A stretch of 64,000 nt of DNA from NCBI GenBank assembly GCA_040219575.1, contig JAVJSD010000131.1, positions 31,890 to 95,889 on the forward strand, written 5' to 3'. The notes below the pieces were generated by a model, which ran no database searches, was not told where the DNA came from, and worked only from the letters and a program-made list of their open reading frames with translations. Shown one piece after another: positions 27,987 through 36,251 of this stretch; within the stretch, counting starts at the first letter, position 1; every line of letters begins with the position of its first letter. The position numbers and the translations under genes are program-made. The stretch comes from JAVJSD01 sp040219575 (GTDB lineage: Bacteria; Planctomycetota; Planctomycetia; Pirellulales; Pirellulaceae).

Positions 27987-29156
27987 ATGAAGCTTTTGAA
28001 TCGACATCGCGTGCGACGGCGGGGACTGGCGCCGCTGGAGTTTGTGCTCTGGCTGCCGGTCTTGTTGTCGGTCACGGCGCTGATGGTCGTGTTCGGCGTG
28101 ATGGGCGCCTGGCGCGTGCGGGGCGAGATCGTCTCGCGCGACGCGATTTGGCGCACGCGCTGGCCCCGAACCGGCGCCAGCGAACCACGGCCCGATGTTC
28201 GCACGTGGCCGGCCGATGCGGAAATGGGCGTGGGCTCGGCGCCCGCGTTCATGATGCTCGATCATCCAGAGATCGATCTTCCCGTGATCCGCGGACCGTT
28301 GCCAAACGGCTTCGAAGTGAAGGAGACGCTCGAACCGACGCGCGGCGCGCGCGAGGGGCGCTCGTCGATCGTTCAGGAGTATCCGTTGCTGCCGGATTTA
28401 GGCCCCTATCGCAGCGGCCGGATTCGGCATCCCCTGCTCGACGGCCAGTGGCGGATCGCCGAGATGGGCGCCCCCAACGTGGTGCGTCGTACGTTGATTC
28501 TGTACGAGTTGCCGGTCACCGAGCAGTCGTTGCCCGACGCGTTCCGCGACGAGGTGGTCAAGGTCGTGTCGATGTCGAACTACAGCGCCTTGAACGTGCT
28601 CGACCGGGACGAGGAGATCCGCAAGTACCGGGGCGGCTACGTCGACTTTCATCCCGGCGTGCCGTCGATGTGCACGCTCGACGCCGAGCAGGTGTACCGC
28701 CAAGGCGTGCAGCCGTTGATCGACACGCGCGACGACGACGGCGAGATTCAATTGGGCCGGATCAGCCGCCTGCCCCGCACCATGACGCAATACTTCCTCA
28801 ATATGTATCGGGCTCGCGTCAACGCGCTGAAGCAACAGATCGAGCAGATGCAGCAGGAGCAGATGTCGATCCCCAACCAACTGTCGGAGTTGGCGAGCCA
28901 GGCCGCGGGGCTTCAATCACAGATTTCCGCCGCCGCGGGCGGGCAATCGTCGGACCTGCAGAGCCAGTTGGCGGGCGTTCAATCCGAGCAGGCCGCGCTG
29001 CAAAGCCGGCTGGACTCGATCCCCGACCTGATCAGCAGCGCCCAATCGGAGATCGCCACGCTCGAGCCGAAGATCAGTCAATTGGAAGCCTACGAGGAGC
29101 GCCTCGACGAAATCGAAGAGCAACTCGAAAATCAGGCCGACGCCGTCATTCCTTAG
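27987..29156 (+). CDS. TadE-like pseudopilin with C-terminal coiled coil
   Basis: A 389-residue protein; the ATG at 27987 follows TAGGTG with 6-base spacing (a GTG at 27978 is an alternative). A basic leader RHRVRRRG precedes LAPLEFVLWLPVLLSVTALMV, a prepilin-like segment with Glu in position. The central part is predicted globular, and the last 120 residues are a Gln/Glu/Leu-rich coiled coil (for example VNALKQQIEQMQQEQMS). Coiled-coil tails are unusual for TadE proteins. Short GTGAGTAGGTGA repeats precede the start. Confidence 0.65.
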   Translation: MKLLNRHRVRRRGLAPLEFVLWLPVLLSVTALMVVFGVMGAWRVRGEIVSRDAIWRTRWPRTGASEPRPDVRTWPADAEMGVGSAPAFMMLDHPEIDLPVIRGPLPNGFEVKETLEPTRGAREGRSSIVQEYPLLPDLGPYRSGRIRHPLLDGQWRIAEMGAPNVVRRTLILYELPVTEQSLPDAFRDEVVKVVSMSNYSALNVLDRDEEIRKYRGGYVDFHPGVPSMCTLDAEQVYRQGVQPLIDTRDDDGEIQLGRISRLPRTMTQYFLNMYRARVNALKQQIEQMQQEQMSIPNQLSELASQAAGLQSQISAAAGGQSSDLQSQLAGVQSEQAALQSRLDSIPDLISSAQSEIATLEPKISQLEAYEERLDEIEEQLENQADAVIP

Positions 29157-29166
29157 CGTACTCTCC

Positions 29167-30198
29167 ATGTCTCAGGCGGATCCGCCTCGCACAACAACCA
29201 CGTCGCCGAGTTCGACCGCTGCCGGCGCGGCGTCGCCATCGGCCGATGCTCCCACGCCGCTGGGACGTTCCGCGAAACGCCTGTTCGGTTGGGCGACGAA
29301 TCTGTTGGCCATCGCCGTGGTGTTGGCGGCGGGACTTGCGTTCGGCCGCCAGGTTCTCGTGTGGTGGCGGGGCGAGCCTGAGCCGCCGGCCGCGCCGCTG
29401 GCGGGCTCGGCGCAGCCTGGCCAGTCGGCGGGCGCGCATCGCCTCGAATTCGGCGACGTGCCGCTGGTGTTCGAACACGAGGCCTTCCTGGGACCGCGAT
29501 CGGCAGTGCTCGAGCGCCTGGTCAAGGGTTGCCAGGCGATCGCCGCCGCGCGGCCGCGCGTCTCCCAAACGGCGGGTCCCGCCGAACTCAGGATGCTCGA
29601 GCGCACAGCCAATCAAATCCCCGTCGTCGAGACCGACGGTTTCCGCGTTTACCAACTGGAACGACCACTGCCGATGGCGGCCGCCGTCGCCCAAACGCCC
29701 ACGGAAGATGGTTCCAGCCCCCGCGACCGCGTGGTATCTTGGGGTTTGGCGATGCCGGTCGGCGAGGCGCAACAGGTGGGATCGTCCCACCAGCAGGCGG
29801 ATGACGCGGAACCATCTTCCAACGAACTGAATTGGACGTTGTTCAACTGGTCGGCGGGGAGCGGCTTGCGGGCCGCCGCGGTCAACCTTCCGCCGCTTCC
29901 TCCCGGCGCCCGGCGGACCATGCTGCTGGCGTCGAAGGACGGGGCGGCGGTGGCGGCGTTTCGCCTGGAAGGTTCGCCTGGCGACGCGATGCGGCACTTC
30001 AGCGAACACTTCGAAAACGCGCCGCCCGGCGAAGACTGGGCGGCGGCCTCGCCGTGGCGCGAGACCAATAATGTATGGCACGCGGGATTTTATGCGGCCC
30101 AATCGGGCACGGTGGACGTGCAACTGACGATCGACGGTGACGGCATCTTGAGCGGCGTGCTGACGGCATCTCCGCCGGCGCCGACCAGCGAGGAGTAG
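29167..30198 (+). CDS. Tad-operon single-pass membrane protein, unknown function
   Basis: A 343-residue protein. A Ser/Thr/Pro/Ala-rich N-terminus of about 35 residues precedes one membrane span (LFGWATNLLAIAVVLAAGLAFG); the rest is outside. No family is recognised. Its place between the TadE-like gene (10-base gap) and cpaB (8-base gap) ties it to the pilus. The C-terminal 100 residues contain an alternating strand pattern (MLLASKDGAAVAAFRLEG; VDVQLTIDGDGILSGVL) suggestive of a small beta domain. Confidence 0.6.
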   Translation: MSQADPPRTTTTSPSSTAAGAASPSADAPTPLGRSAKRLFGWATNLLAIAVVLAAGLAFGRQVLVWWRGEPEPPAAPLAGSAQPGQSAGAHRLEFGDVPLVFEHEAFLGPRSAVLERLVKGCQAIAAARPRVSQTAGPAELRMLERTANQIPVVETDGFRVYQLERPLPMAAAVAQTPTEDGSSPRDRVVSWGLAMPVGEAQQVGSSHQQADDAEPSSNELNWTLFNWSAGSGLRAAAVNLPPLPPGARRTMLLASKDGAAVAAFRLEGSPGDAMRHFSEHFENAPPGEDWAAASPWRETNNVWHAGFYAAQSGTVDVQLTIDGDGILSGVLTASPPAPTSEE

Positions 30199-30206
30199 GC
30201 AACAGC

Positions 30207-30956
30207 ATGAAGGGTTCGCTTGGAATCATCGTGGCGGTGTTTCTTGGGGCGCTGGCCCTGGTCCTGAATTGGTACTACCTGTACAGCAAGACCCGCGGCA
30301 TCGCGACGGTGCAGTTCATCGGCGTCAATCAACCGGTGGCCGCGGGGGAGGTGCTGCGGGAGGAGTTCTTCGAACCGGTGCCGGTTCCCAACGACCAGGT
30401 CACCAACAACCTGCGGAACTACGCCTATCTCTACAGCGACCGCAGCACCGTCGCCAATATCAAGGCCACTCGCGACTACGAAAAGAACGACCTCGTGCTG
30501 CGCAGCGACTACCGCACGCCGCAACCGGAATTGAACCTCGCGGAGAACGAACGCGTCCTGCTGATCTCCGTCGACAGCCGCAACTTTGTTCCCGCACTGG
30601 TCGACCCGGGCGACCTGGTGACGTTCGTCATTCCGCTGAGCGACGGGAGGTCGCCCACGCCGGCCAGCACGGCCGACGGTTCCGACGTGCGTGAGGATGT
30701 GCTGTTGGAAGGCAACGAGATGATCGGCCCGTTCGTGGTCGCCTCGCTGGGCAGCCGGCTGGGAAGCGCCCAGGTGATGCGCGCCAATCGCGGCTCCTCG
30801 TCGCAGGAGAAGATCGTCGGCATCCGCGTCAAGGCCGAAACCGATCGACTGGGCCGCAAGCTCTTGGAGCCCAGCGCGATGCGGTTGCTTGAATTGTTGG
30901 AGAAGAGCGGCGGGAGAAACATTCAGATCGTGCTGCATCCGCGGCCGGAGAGGTGA
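30207..30956 (+). CDS. cpaB: Flp pilus assembly protein CpaB/RcpC
   Basis: A 249-residue protein with an N-terminal membrane anchor (LGIIVAVFLGALALVLNWYYL) and a SAF domain: VQFIGVNQPVAAGEVLREEFFEPVPVP, then NERVLLISVDSRNFVPALVDPGDLVTFVIPL, the CpaB/RcpC pattern. CpaB proteins help organise the Tad machine in the periplasm, usually with the secretin CpaC, whose gene is not in this operon. A perfect REP-like palindrome separates it from tadA. Confidence 0.8.
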   Translation: MKGSLGIIVAVFLGALALVLNWYYLYSKTRGIATVQFIGVNQPVAAGEVLREEFFEPVPVPNDQVTNNLRNYAYLYSDRSTVANIKATRDYEKNDLVLRSDYRTPQPELNLAENERVLLISVDSRNFVPALVDPGDLVTFVIPLSDGRSPTPASTADGSDVREDVLLEGNEMIGPFVVASLGSRLGSAQVMRANRGSSSQEKIVGIRVKAETDRLGRKLLEPSAMRLLELLEKSGGRNIQIVLHPRPER

Positions 30957-30967
30957 GCTCTCCTGTT

Positions 30968-31029
30968 GTAGCGGAAGTCGCCAGACTTCCGACGACGCCG
31001 ATACTCGGAAGTCTGGCGACTTCCGCTAC
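30968..31029. repeat. REP-like subfamily A palindrome inside the Tad operon
   Basis: Perfect 25-base arms (30968-30992 and 31005-31029) with a 12-base loop, identical to the arms at 21396-21461. It lies between cpaB and tadA on the same strand, where an RNA hairpin could adjust relative expression or mRNA stability. Confidence 0.92.
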
Positions 31030-31062
31030 AGGTGATGAGTTAGACATTTTTTGCAAGCGACG

Positions 31063-33000
31063 ATGAAAGTCTGGTTCAACAAGATCAACGAGAGTCGGCG
31101 GACGATGGTCGATGTGGCCGACGGCGAGGTCCGCATCGGACGCGACGCCGACAACAACATCGTCCTGAAGAGCCCGCTCGTGTCGCGGCGCCACGCCGTC
31201 GTGCGCCGTATCGATGGCGAGCTGGAACTGGAGAACGTCGGCGTCAACAGTTGCCAGGTGGGCGATATCGAAGTGCTGGGCGGCGAGCGGGTGAAGTTCG
31301 CCGCCGGCGTCAAAGTTCGCATCTGGCCGTACACCATCAGCTTCGAGACCAAGACCAGCACGGCCGTCAGTCGTGAGGAACTCGACGCCCACCTCCGCAC
31401 GCTGGTGGCCGACCTCGAACTCCGAATTCACAAGAAGCTGCTCGAACGACTCGACCTGTACGAGATGGAGACCACGCACGGCGGCCGCCACGAGAGCATC
31501 CTGCTGCTGGAGAACAACATCGAGGACGTCTGCCGAGAACTCGACCTGTTCGGCAAGCCCAACGAACCGCTGCTCGAGGAGATCACGGGACTTGGCCTTC
31601 GCGATCACGCCATTAACCAGCTGATCATGGAGACCGGCGACGACGAGGTGTTCGACCTGGCGGCGCTCACCACCAACGAGTTCGACGTCCCCGCCACGCT
31701 GGTGCCCGAGCGCGAAACCGAACTGCACGGCCTGCTGCAGTTCATCCGCGATAAGCTCGATCTCGACAAGCTGCCCGACGTCACCAGCAAGATCAACCGC
31801 GTCGAGGAGCGGTTCAACAAAGTCTTCACGCAGGTCCGCCCGCATTTGCATCAGGAGCTGCGCCGCTACCTGATCCTGCGGATGCTGAAGAAGGACCTGA
31901 AGGACATCGTGTTTGGGTTCGGGCCGCTGCAGGACCTGCTCCGCGCGCCGACGATCAGCGAAATCATGGTGGTCCGCAGCGATCAGATCTTCGTCGAACG
32001 CGACGGCATCATCGAAAAGTCGGGCCGGCGGTTCATCTCCGACAAGGTGACGGAGTCGATCATCGAGCGGATCGTGTCGCAGGTCGGCCGCCGCATCGAC
32101 AAGAGCCAACCGCTGGTCGACGCCCGGCTGCCGGACGGCTCGCGGGTGAACGCCATCATCCCGCCGCTGGCGCTGCACGGTCCCTGCCTGACCATCCGCA
32201 AGTTTCCGATTCAGCGGCTGCAGATGGACGATCTCATCGACTTCAACACCATCAGCCGCGCCGCCGCAACGTTTGTACGCTCCTGCGTGATCGATCGCCG
32301 CAACGTGTTGATCAGCGGCGGCACCGGCTCGGGAAAGACGACGATGTTGAACGTCCTCAGCAGCTTCATTCCCTTCAAGGAGCGGATCGTCACGATCGAG
32401 GACACGTCGGAGCTGCGCCTGCATCAGGAGCACGTCGTCAGCCTCGAATCGAAGCCCGCCAACGTCGAGGGCGCGGGGGCCTACACGATTCGCGACCTGG
32501 TCCGCAACGCCTTGCGGATGCGGCCCGACCGGATCGTGGTCGGCGAGTGCCGCGGCGGCGAGGCGCTGGACATGGTGCAGGCGATGAACACCGGCCACGA
32601 CGGCTCGATGACCACCGTGCACGCCAACAGCTCGCTGGAGGTGATCGAGCGTTTGGAGTTGCTGATGCTGATGGGGGCCGAACTGCCGGTCAGTTCGATC
32701 CACCGACAGATCGCGTCGGCGCTGGACGTGATCGTGCATATCGACCGGCTTCCCAACGGCAAGCGAGTGGTCAGCCAGGTGTCGGAGGTGACCGGGCTGC
32801 ACCCCGAGACGCTGGACGTGCTGGTGGCCGACATCTTCAACCGTCGCAACGGCGTCAGCCTGCAACCAACCGGCTACCTGCCGACGTTCGTCGATTCCCT
32901 GGTCGAAAAGAACCTTCTGGATATCGCTTTTCTCTACGGCAAATGGGAGGAGAATGGAAGCGGCGCCGGGGCGGCGGGCACGATGGCCGGCGATGCGTGA
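31063..33000 (+). CDS. tadA: FHA-TadA secretion ATPase (CpaF family) with N-terminal FHA domain
   Basis: A 645-residue protein; ATG at 31063 (a TTG 12 bases earlier is less likely). Residues 1-90 form an FHA domain: IGRDADNN (GR 26-27), SRRH (41-44) and the GVN loop (N62), the phospho-Thr binding residues. From about 220 comes the CpaF/TadA ATPase, with VFGFGPLQDLL, SEIMV, Walker A SGGTGSGKTTML, DTSELRL, RMRPDRIVVGECRGGE and GHDGSMTTVHAN. It powers pilus assembly at the inner membrane. The FHA fusion implies regulation by a Ser/Thr kinase; one is encoded at the end of this operon. Confidence 0.93.
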   Translation: MKVWFNKINESRRTMVDVADGEVRIGRDADNNIVLKSPLVSRRHAVVRRIDGELELENVGVNSCQVGDIEVLGGERVKFAAGVKVRIWPYTISFETKTSTAVSREELDAHLRTLVADLELRIHKKLLERLDLYEMETTHGGRHESILLLENNIEDVCRELDLFGKPNEPLLEEITGLGLRDHAINQLIMETGDDEVFDLAALTTNEFDVPATLVPERETELHGLLQFIRDKLDLDKLPDVTSKINRVEERFNKVFTQVRPHLHQELRRYLILRMLKKDLKDIVFGFGPLQDLLRAPTISEIMVVRSDQIFVERDGIIEKSGRRFISDKVTESIIERIVSQVGRRIDKSQPLVDARLPDGSRVNAIIPPLALHGPCLTIRKFPIQRLQMDDLIDFNTISRAAATFVRSCVIDRRNVLISGGTGSGKTTMLNVLSSFIPFKERIVTIEDTSELRLHQEHVVSLESKPANVEGAGAYTIRDLVRNALRMRPDRIVVGECRGGEALDMVQAMNTGHDGSMTTVHANSSLEVIERLELLMLMGAELPVSSIHRQIASALDVIVHIDRLPNGKRVVSQVSEVTGLHPETLDVLVADIFNRRNGVSLQPTGYLPTFVDSLVEKNLLDIAFLYGKWEENGSGAGAAGTMAGDA

Positions 33001-33091
33001 GGCCCGAGCTGTAAGGAAGCAGGCAATACGAACGTAACAACGAGTGAGAATCTCGGCGCTCGCCCGATTTCAAGTCGCGATACGAACGCTC

Positions 33092-33937
33092 ATGGTCGAA
33101 TTATTCATCCTCAGCCTCGTCACGGGAGTTTGCGTAGCCGGCGCGGCGTACGCCGGCGGCGGCTCGTACGAGCGGATGGTCGACTACGTGCACCGCGACC
33201 TGGACGACCGGCTGCGCAGCTTTCGGGCGCAGACGCCGCATTTGCGCAGTTGGATCCACGGTTGGCTGATCGGGGTGCTCGTGCTGTTCGTGTCGGTCTG
33301 GCTGGCGACCGACGGACTGCTGCTGGCTGTGCTGACCGCCTCGCTGTTGTCCGCCGGACCGTGGTACCTGGTCCGCCGGATGTCGCAAATCCGACGCGAC
33401 AAGATCGAAGAGCAACTGGCCGACGCGATGGTGATGTTCTCCAGCGCGGTGCGGGCCGGCATGTCGCTGGCCCAGGCGGTGGAGCTGCTGTCCGAGGAAT
33501 GCCCCAAGCCGATCAACCAGGAATTCAAACAGATCGTGGGCGAGTACAAGCTGGGCAAGCCGCTCGAGCGTACGCTGACCGAGGCCAAGGAGCGGCTCAA
33601 GAGCGAGAATTTCGTGCTGTTCGCCGCGGCGCTGTTGGCCAGCCGCGAGAGCGGCGGGCGGCTGAACGAGACGGTTGAACGGATCTCGAAATCGGTCGTC
33701 GAACTGCAACGCCTGGAGCGGAAGATCATGGCCGAGACCGCCCAGGCCCGCAAGTCGGCCGTGTACATGGCCCTGGTGCCGTTGTTCGTGCTGCTGCTGT
33801 ACTACCTGGTCATCGACCCCACCAACACGGTGAAGCTGTTCGTCACGCTGCCGGGGCAGATCATGCTGTCGGCGGCGCTGTTGTTGAATCTCGTCGCCTA
33901 TTTTTGGAGCTTGCGTATCCTCCGCGCCGACTTTTGA
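33092..33937 (+). CDS. tadB: TadB, type II secretion F-domain platform protein
   Basis: A 281-residue inner-membrane protein with a T2SSF domain: VMFSSAVRAGMSLAQAVELLSEE, the TEAKERLKSENFVLFAAALLASRESGG segment and NETVERISKSVVEL, then two C-terminal helices (YMALVPLFVLLLYYLVI, LPGQIMLSAALLLNLVAYFW). It pairs with TadC as the platform that receives the TadA motor. Start: ATG at 33092 gives MVELFILSLVTGVCV; a GTG at 33044 would add 16 residues. Confidence 0.88.
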   Translation: MVELFILSLVTGVCVAGAAYAGGGSYERMVDYVHRDLDDRLRSFRAQTPHLRSWIHGWLIGVLVLFVSVWLATDGLLLAVLTASLLSAGPWYLVRRMSQIRRDKIEEQLADAMVMFSSAVRAGMSLAQAVELLSEECPKPINQEFKQIVGEYKLGKPLERTLTEAKERLKSENFVLFAAALLASRESGGRLNETVERISKSVVELQRLERKIMAETAQARKSAVYMALVPLFVLLLYYLVIDPTNTVKLFVTLPGQIMLSAALLLNLVAYFWSLRILRADF

Positions 33938-33953
33938 GCGCTTGTGAATCCTT

Positions 33954-34018
33954 GTAGCGGAAGTCGCCAAACTTCCGACTCGCGCGCCAATACTCGGAAG
34001 TCTGGCGGCTTCCGCTAC
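33954..34018. repeat. REP-like subfamily A palindrome between tadB and tadC
   Basis: Arms 33954-33978 and 33994-34018 pair over 25 bases with two non-Watson-Crick positions. The element is on the same strand as both neighbours, inside the operon. Confidence 0.88.
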
Positions 34019-34119
34019 GGGTGAAACGCGGTCGCAGGCGAAGGTTCGCATTCACTGACCGTGGCGGCTGGACGCGATTTCGCCAATCGTTCCCCCAATT
34101 TCGGATACGATGAATCCCT

Positions 34120-35055
34120 ATGGTTGTATTACTCTCCGTCCAACCTGAAGCCTTCGCCTTGGTGGGGAGCCTGTTGCTCGGCGCCGCGGTCGGGGTGTTC
34201 ACCTGGTGGGTGGTCGCCGCCCTGCAAACCGACGACCTGCAGCAGAAAGAAGACGAATGGCGGTTCGACATCAGCCGCATCAACGGGCTGCGTCGGGCGG
34301 ATTTGTTCTTCCGCCTGTTCCAGCCGCTGATTCAGTTCTTCGCCAAGTTGAATCGCGCGGCCTTCGCCGGGCAGCTTCCCGAAGTCCTTCGCGAGATCCA
34401 GGCCGGCGGCCTAAGCCGCTTCTGGCTGCCCGAGGAATACCTCGCCAAGTGCGAATTGATCGCCCTGATGCTGCTGCCGGTGTACGCCTACGTCTGCTTC
34501 ACCTGGATGGGCCCGGCCGGATTGGTGACCGCGGTGGTGCTGTGCGGCGTGACGGCGTGGTACCTGCGGCGACGATTGACCCAGTTGGCCCGCCGGCGGC
34601 TGATGACGATCAAACGCCGGCTTCCCTTCCTGCTCGACCTGTTGACGCTGCTGATGGAGGCTGGCTCCAGCTTTTTGAACGCCCTGGGGCAGGCGGTGGT
34701 CGAATTTGAAGGGCATCCCGTGGCGACGGAATTCGGCCGCGTGCTGACCGACATGAACATGGGCAAGGCCCGCACCGAAGCCTTCGAGAACATGCGCAGC
34801 CGGTTGAACGACGACGAGATCGGCAGTATCGTCGGTTCGATCATCCAGGCCGAGCAGTTGGGCACGCCGTTGTCGAACATTTTCCGCACACAGGCCGACG
34901 TGCTGCGCACCAAACGCAGCCAACGCGCGGAGACGATCGCGGGCGAGGCGGGCGTCAACATGCTGCTGCCCGGCGTGCTGGTGATGGCGGCCACGATCCT
35001 GGTGATTCTGGGGCCCTTCCTGCTGAACTTCCTCGATTCCGGTTTGGGATTCTGA
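34120..35055 (+). CDS. tadC: TadC, type II secretion F-domain platform protein
   Basis: A 311-residue membrane protein. N-terminal helix VGSLLLGAAVGVFTWWVVAAL, further helices near 125-150, the F-domain core FLLDLLTLLMEAGSSFLNAL ... EGHPVATEFGRVLTDMNMG and SIIQAEQLGTPLSNIFRTQA, and a C-terminal span LLPGVLVMAATILVILGPFLL. It is the partner of TadB. The final helix-plus-FLD tail is typical for TadC. The next gene follows 10 bases later. Confidence 0.88.
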   Translation: MVVLLSVQPEAFALVGSLLLGAAVGVFTWWVVAALQTDDLQQKEDEWRFDISRINGLRRADLFFRLFQPLIQFFAKLNRAAFAGQLPEVLREIQAGGLSRFWLPEEYLAKCELIALMLLPVYAYVCFTWMGPAGLVTAVVLCGVTAWYLRRRLTQLARRRLMTIKRRLPFLLDLLTLLMEAGSSFLNALGQAVVEFEGHPVATEFGRVLTDMNMGKARTEAFENMRSRLNDDEIGSIVGSIIQAEQLGTPLSNIFRTQADVLRTKRSQRAETIAGEAGVNMLLPGVLVMAATILVILGPFLLNFLDSGLGF

Positions 35056-35065
35056 TCGCTTCGTC

Positions 35066-36229
35066 ATGCCTGTCAAAGTCCACTGTCCATCGTGCGCGAA
35101 AGAGCTGAACGCTCCCGACGACCTGCGCGGGAAGACGGTGGCGTGTCCGCGCTGCAACCGGCGTTTCGCCGTGGACGACAACGGCGGACCAGCCCCCAAG
35201 CAGAACCTGTATCCGCCCGGCAGTCACGCCTTCCCCCCGGGCCACGAACCTCCCGGCCACGAACCTCCCGGCCACGAGCCCGCAGGACACGAACCTCCAG
35301 CGCACGAACCTCCAGCGCACGAACCTCCAGGGCATGTGCCGCCGGCTTACGGGCCGCCGCCCTTGAGCGGCCAAAGCAAGACGACGGCCGCCGCCCCCTC
35401 GCCGCCGATGTTCAGCGGGGCGAGTCCCCCTCCGGCGCCGTCCGCGATGCCTCCCTCGGCGCCCAGCAGCAGTGTTCCGCCTGGTCCGCCGCCTCCGCTC
35501 GCGCGGCCCAACTCTCCCCCCATGCCTCCGTCGGCGAATCCTGCCGCGAGTCCACCAGCGCCCAGTCCACCAGCGCCCAGTCCACCAACGCCGAGTGTTC
35601 CCACGTCCAATGTTCCGGCATCCAGCGCTCCGCCGGCGCCGCCGCGAGCCGCATCGACCACGGCGCGCTTCCGGACGGAAGAGACGCCCGTGAAGCCGGC
35701 TCGCCGCACGGTGCAGTCGGCGAAGTTCATCACGGCGGGCGAAACCGCCTCGCACGTGCAACTCGGCGCCGACGGACAATTGCCCGACTTGGTGTTGCGC
35801 GAAGGCGAACAGCGCGAGAAGCCGAGCGAAGAAAAGCAGGGGGTCAACCCGCTGGTGCTGGTCGCGGTGCTGGTCAGCGTGCTGATGACGGTGGCGGTGC
35901 TGTTCCTCGACGACGCCGGCGTGGGCGGTTCAACCGCCTCCAAAGACGCCGCCCGGGCGGTCATCAAGCAGCACTACATCGACGTTCCCCGATCGATCGA
36001 TCCGACGTCGCTCAACAAGCCTTACCAGTACTACCTGCGGGCGGCGCTGCAGGCGCACAGCCGGGGAGACGCCGCCGCCGAGATGCGCAACTACCGGCAT
36101 GTCATGAACCTGCTGCATAGTGAGGGCATCAGTAAGATCTCCGGCCTCACGGGCCGCATCGGATCGGTGCAGACGGAGAAGACGGACCGTCACCTGGAGC
36201 ACCAACTTTCGATCCTGCTGAGCGACTGA
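35066..36229 (+). CDS. Zinc-ribbon, Pro-rich single-pass membrane protein
   Basis: A 387-residue protein. A zinc ribbon (CPSC ... CPRC, residues 7-31) is followed by about 150 residues of Pro-rich low complexity, including a PPGHE-type five-residue repeat encoded by six 15-bp units (35241-35330). A single membrane span LVLVAVLVSVLMTVAVLFL lies near 275, then a 95-residue extracytoplasmic domain (KPYQYYLRAALQAHSRGDAAAEMRNY). It is positioned 10 bases after tadC and 22 before the kinase, hence part of the pilus operon. Function unknown; it could be a substrate or scaffold of the kinase. Confidence 0.7.
   Translation: MPVKVHCPSCAKELNAPDDLRGKTVACPRCNRRFAVDDNGGPAPKQNLYPPGSHAFPPGHEPPGHEPPGHEPAGHEPPAHEPPAHEPPGHVPPAYGPPPLSGQSKTTAAAPSPPMFSGASPPPAPSAMPPSAPSSSVPPGPPPPLARPNSPPMPPSANPAASPPAPSPPAPSPPTPSVPTSNVPASSAPPAPPRAASTTARFRTEETPVKPARRTVQSAKFITAGETASHVQLGADGQLPDLVLREGEQREKPSEEKQGVNPLVLVAVLVSVLMTVAVLFLDDAGVGGSTASKDAARAVIKQHYIDVPRSIDPTSLNKPYQYYLRAALQAHSRGDAAAEMRNYRHVMNLLHSEGISKISGLTGRIGSVQTEKTDRHLEHQLSILLSD
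35241..35330 (+). repeat. Six tandem 15-bp units in coding sequence
   Basis: Units of the form GCCACGAACCTCCCG, starting at 35241, 35256, 35271, 35286, 35301 and 35316. Each encodes five residues of a (P/A)GHEP/AHEPP repeat. The last two copies are identical, so recent slippage is likely. Confidence 0.85.
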
Positions 36230-36251
36230 TCTTCCCGCATTCGAGACCGCC

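Noticed and set aside
30829..32865. 678-codon frame on the minus strand
   Set aside because: Antisense to cpaB and FHA-TadA, which have full family motifs.
35241..35330. Possible CRISPR or minisatellite with regulatory role
   Set aside because: The 15-bp units are in frame within a Pro-rich protein linker and have no spacers.
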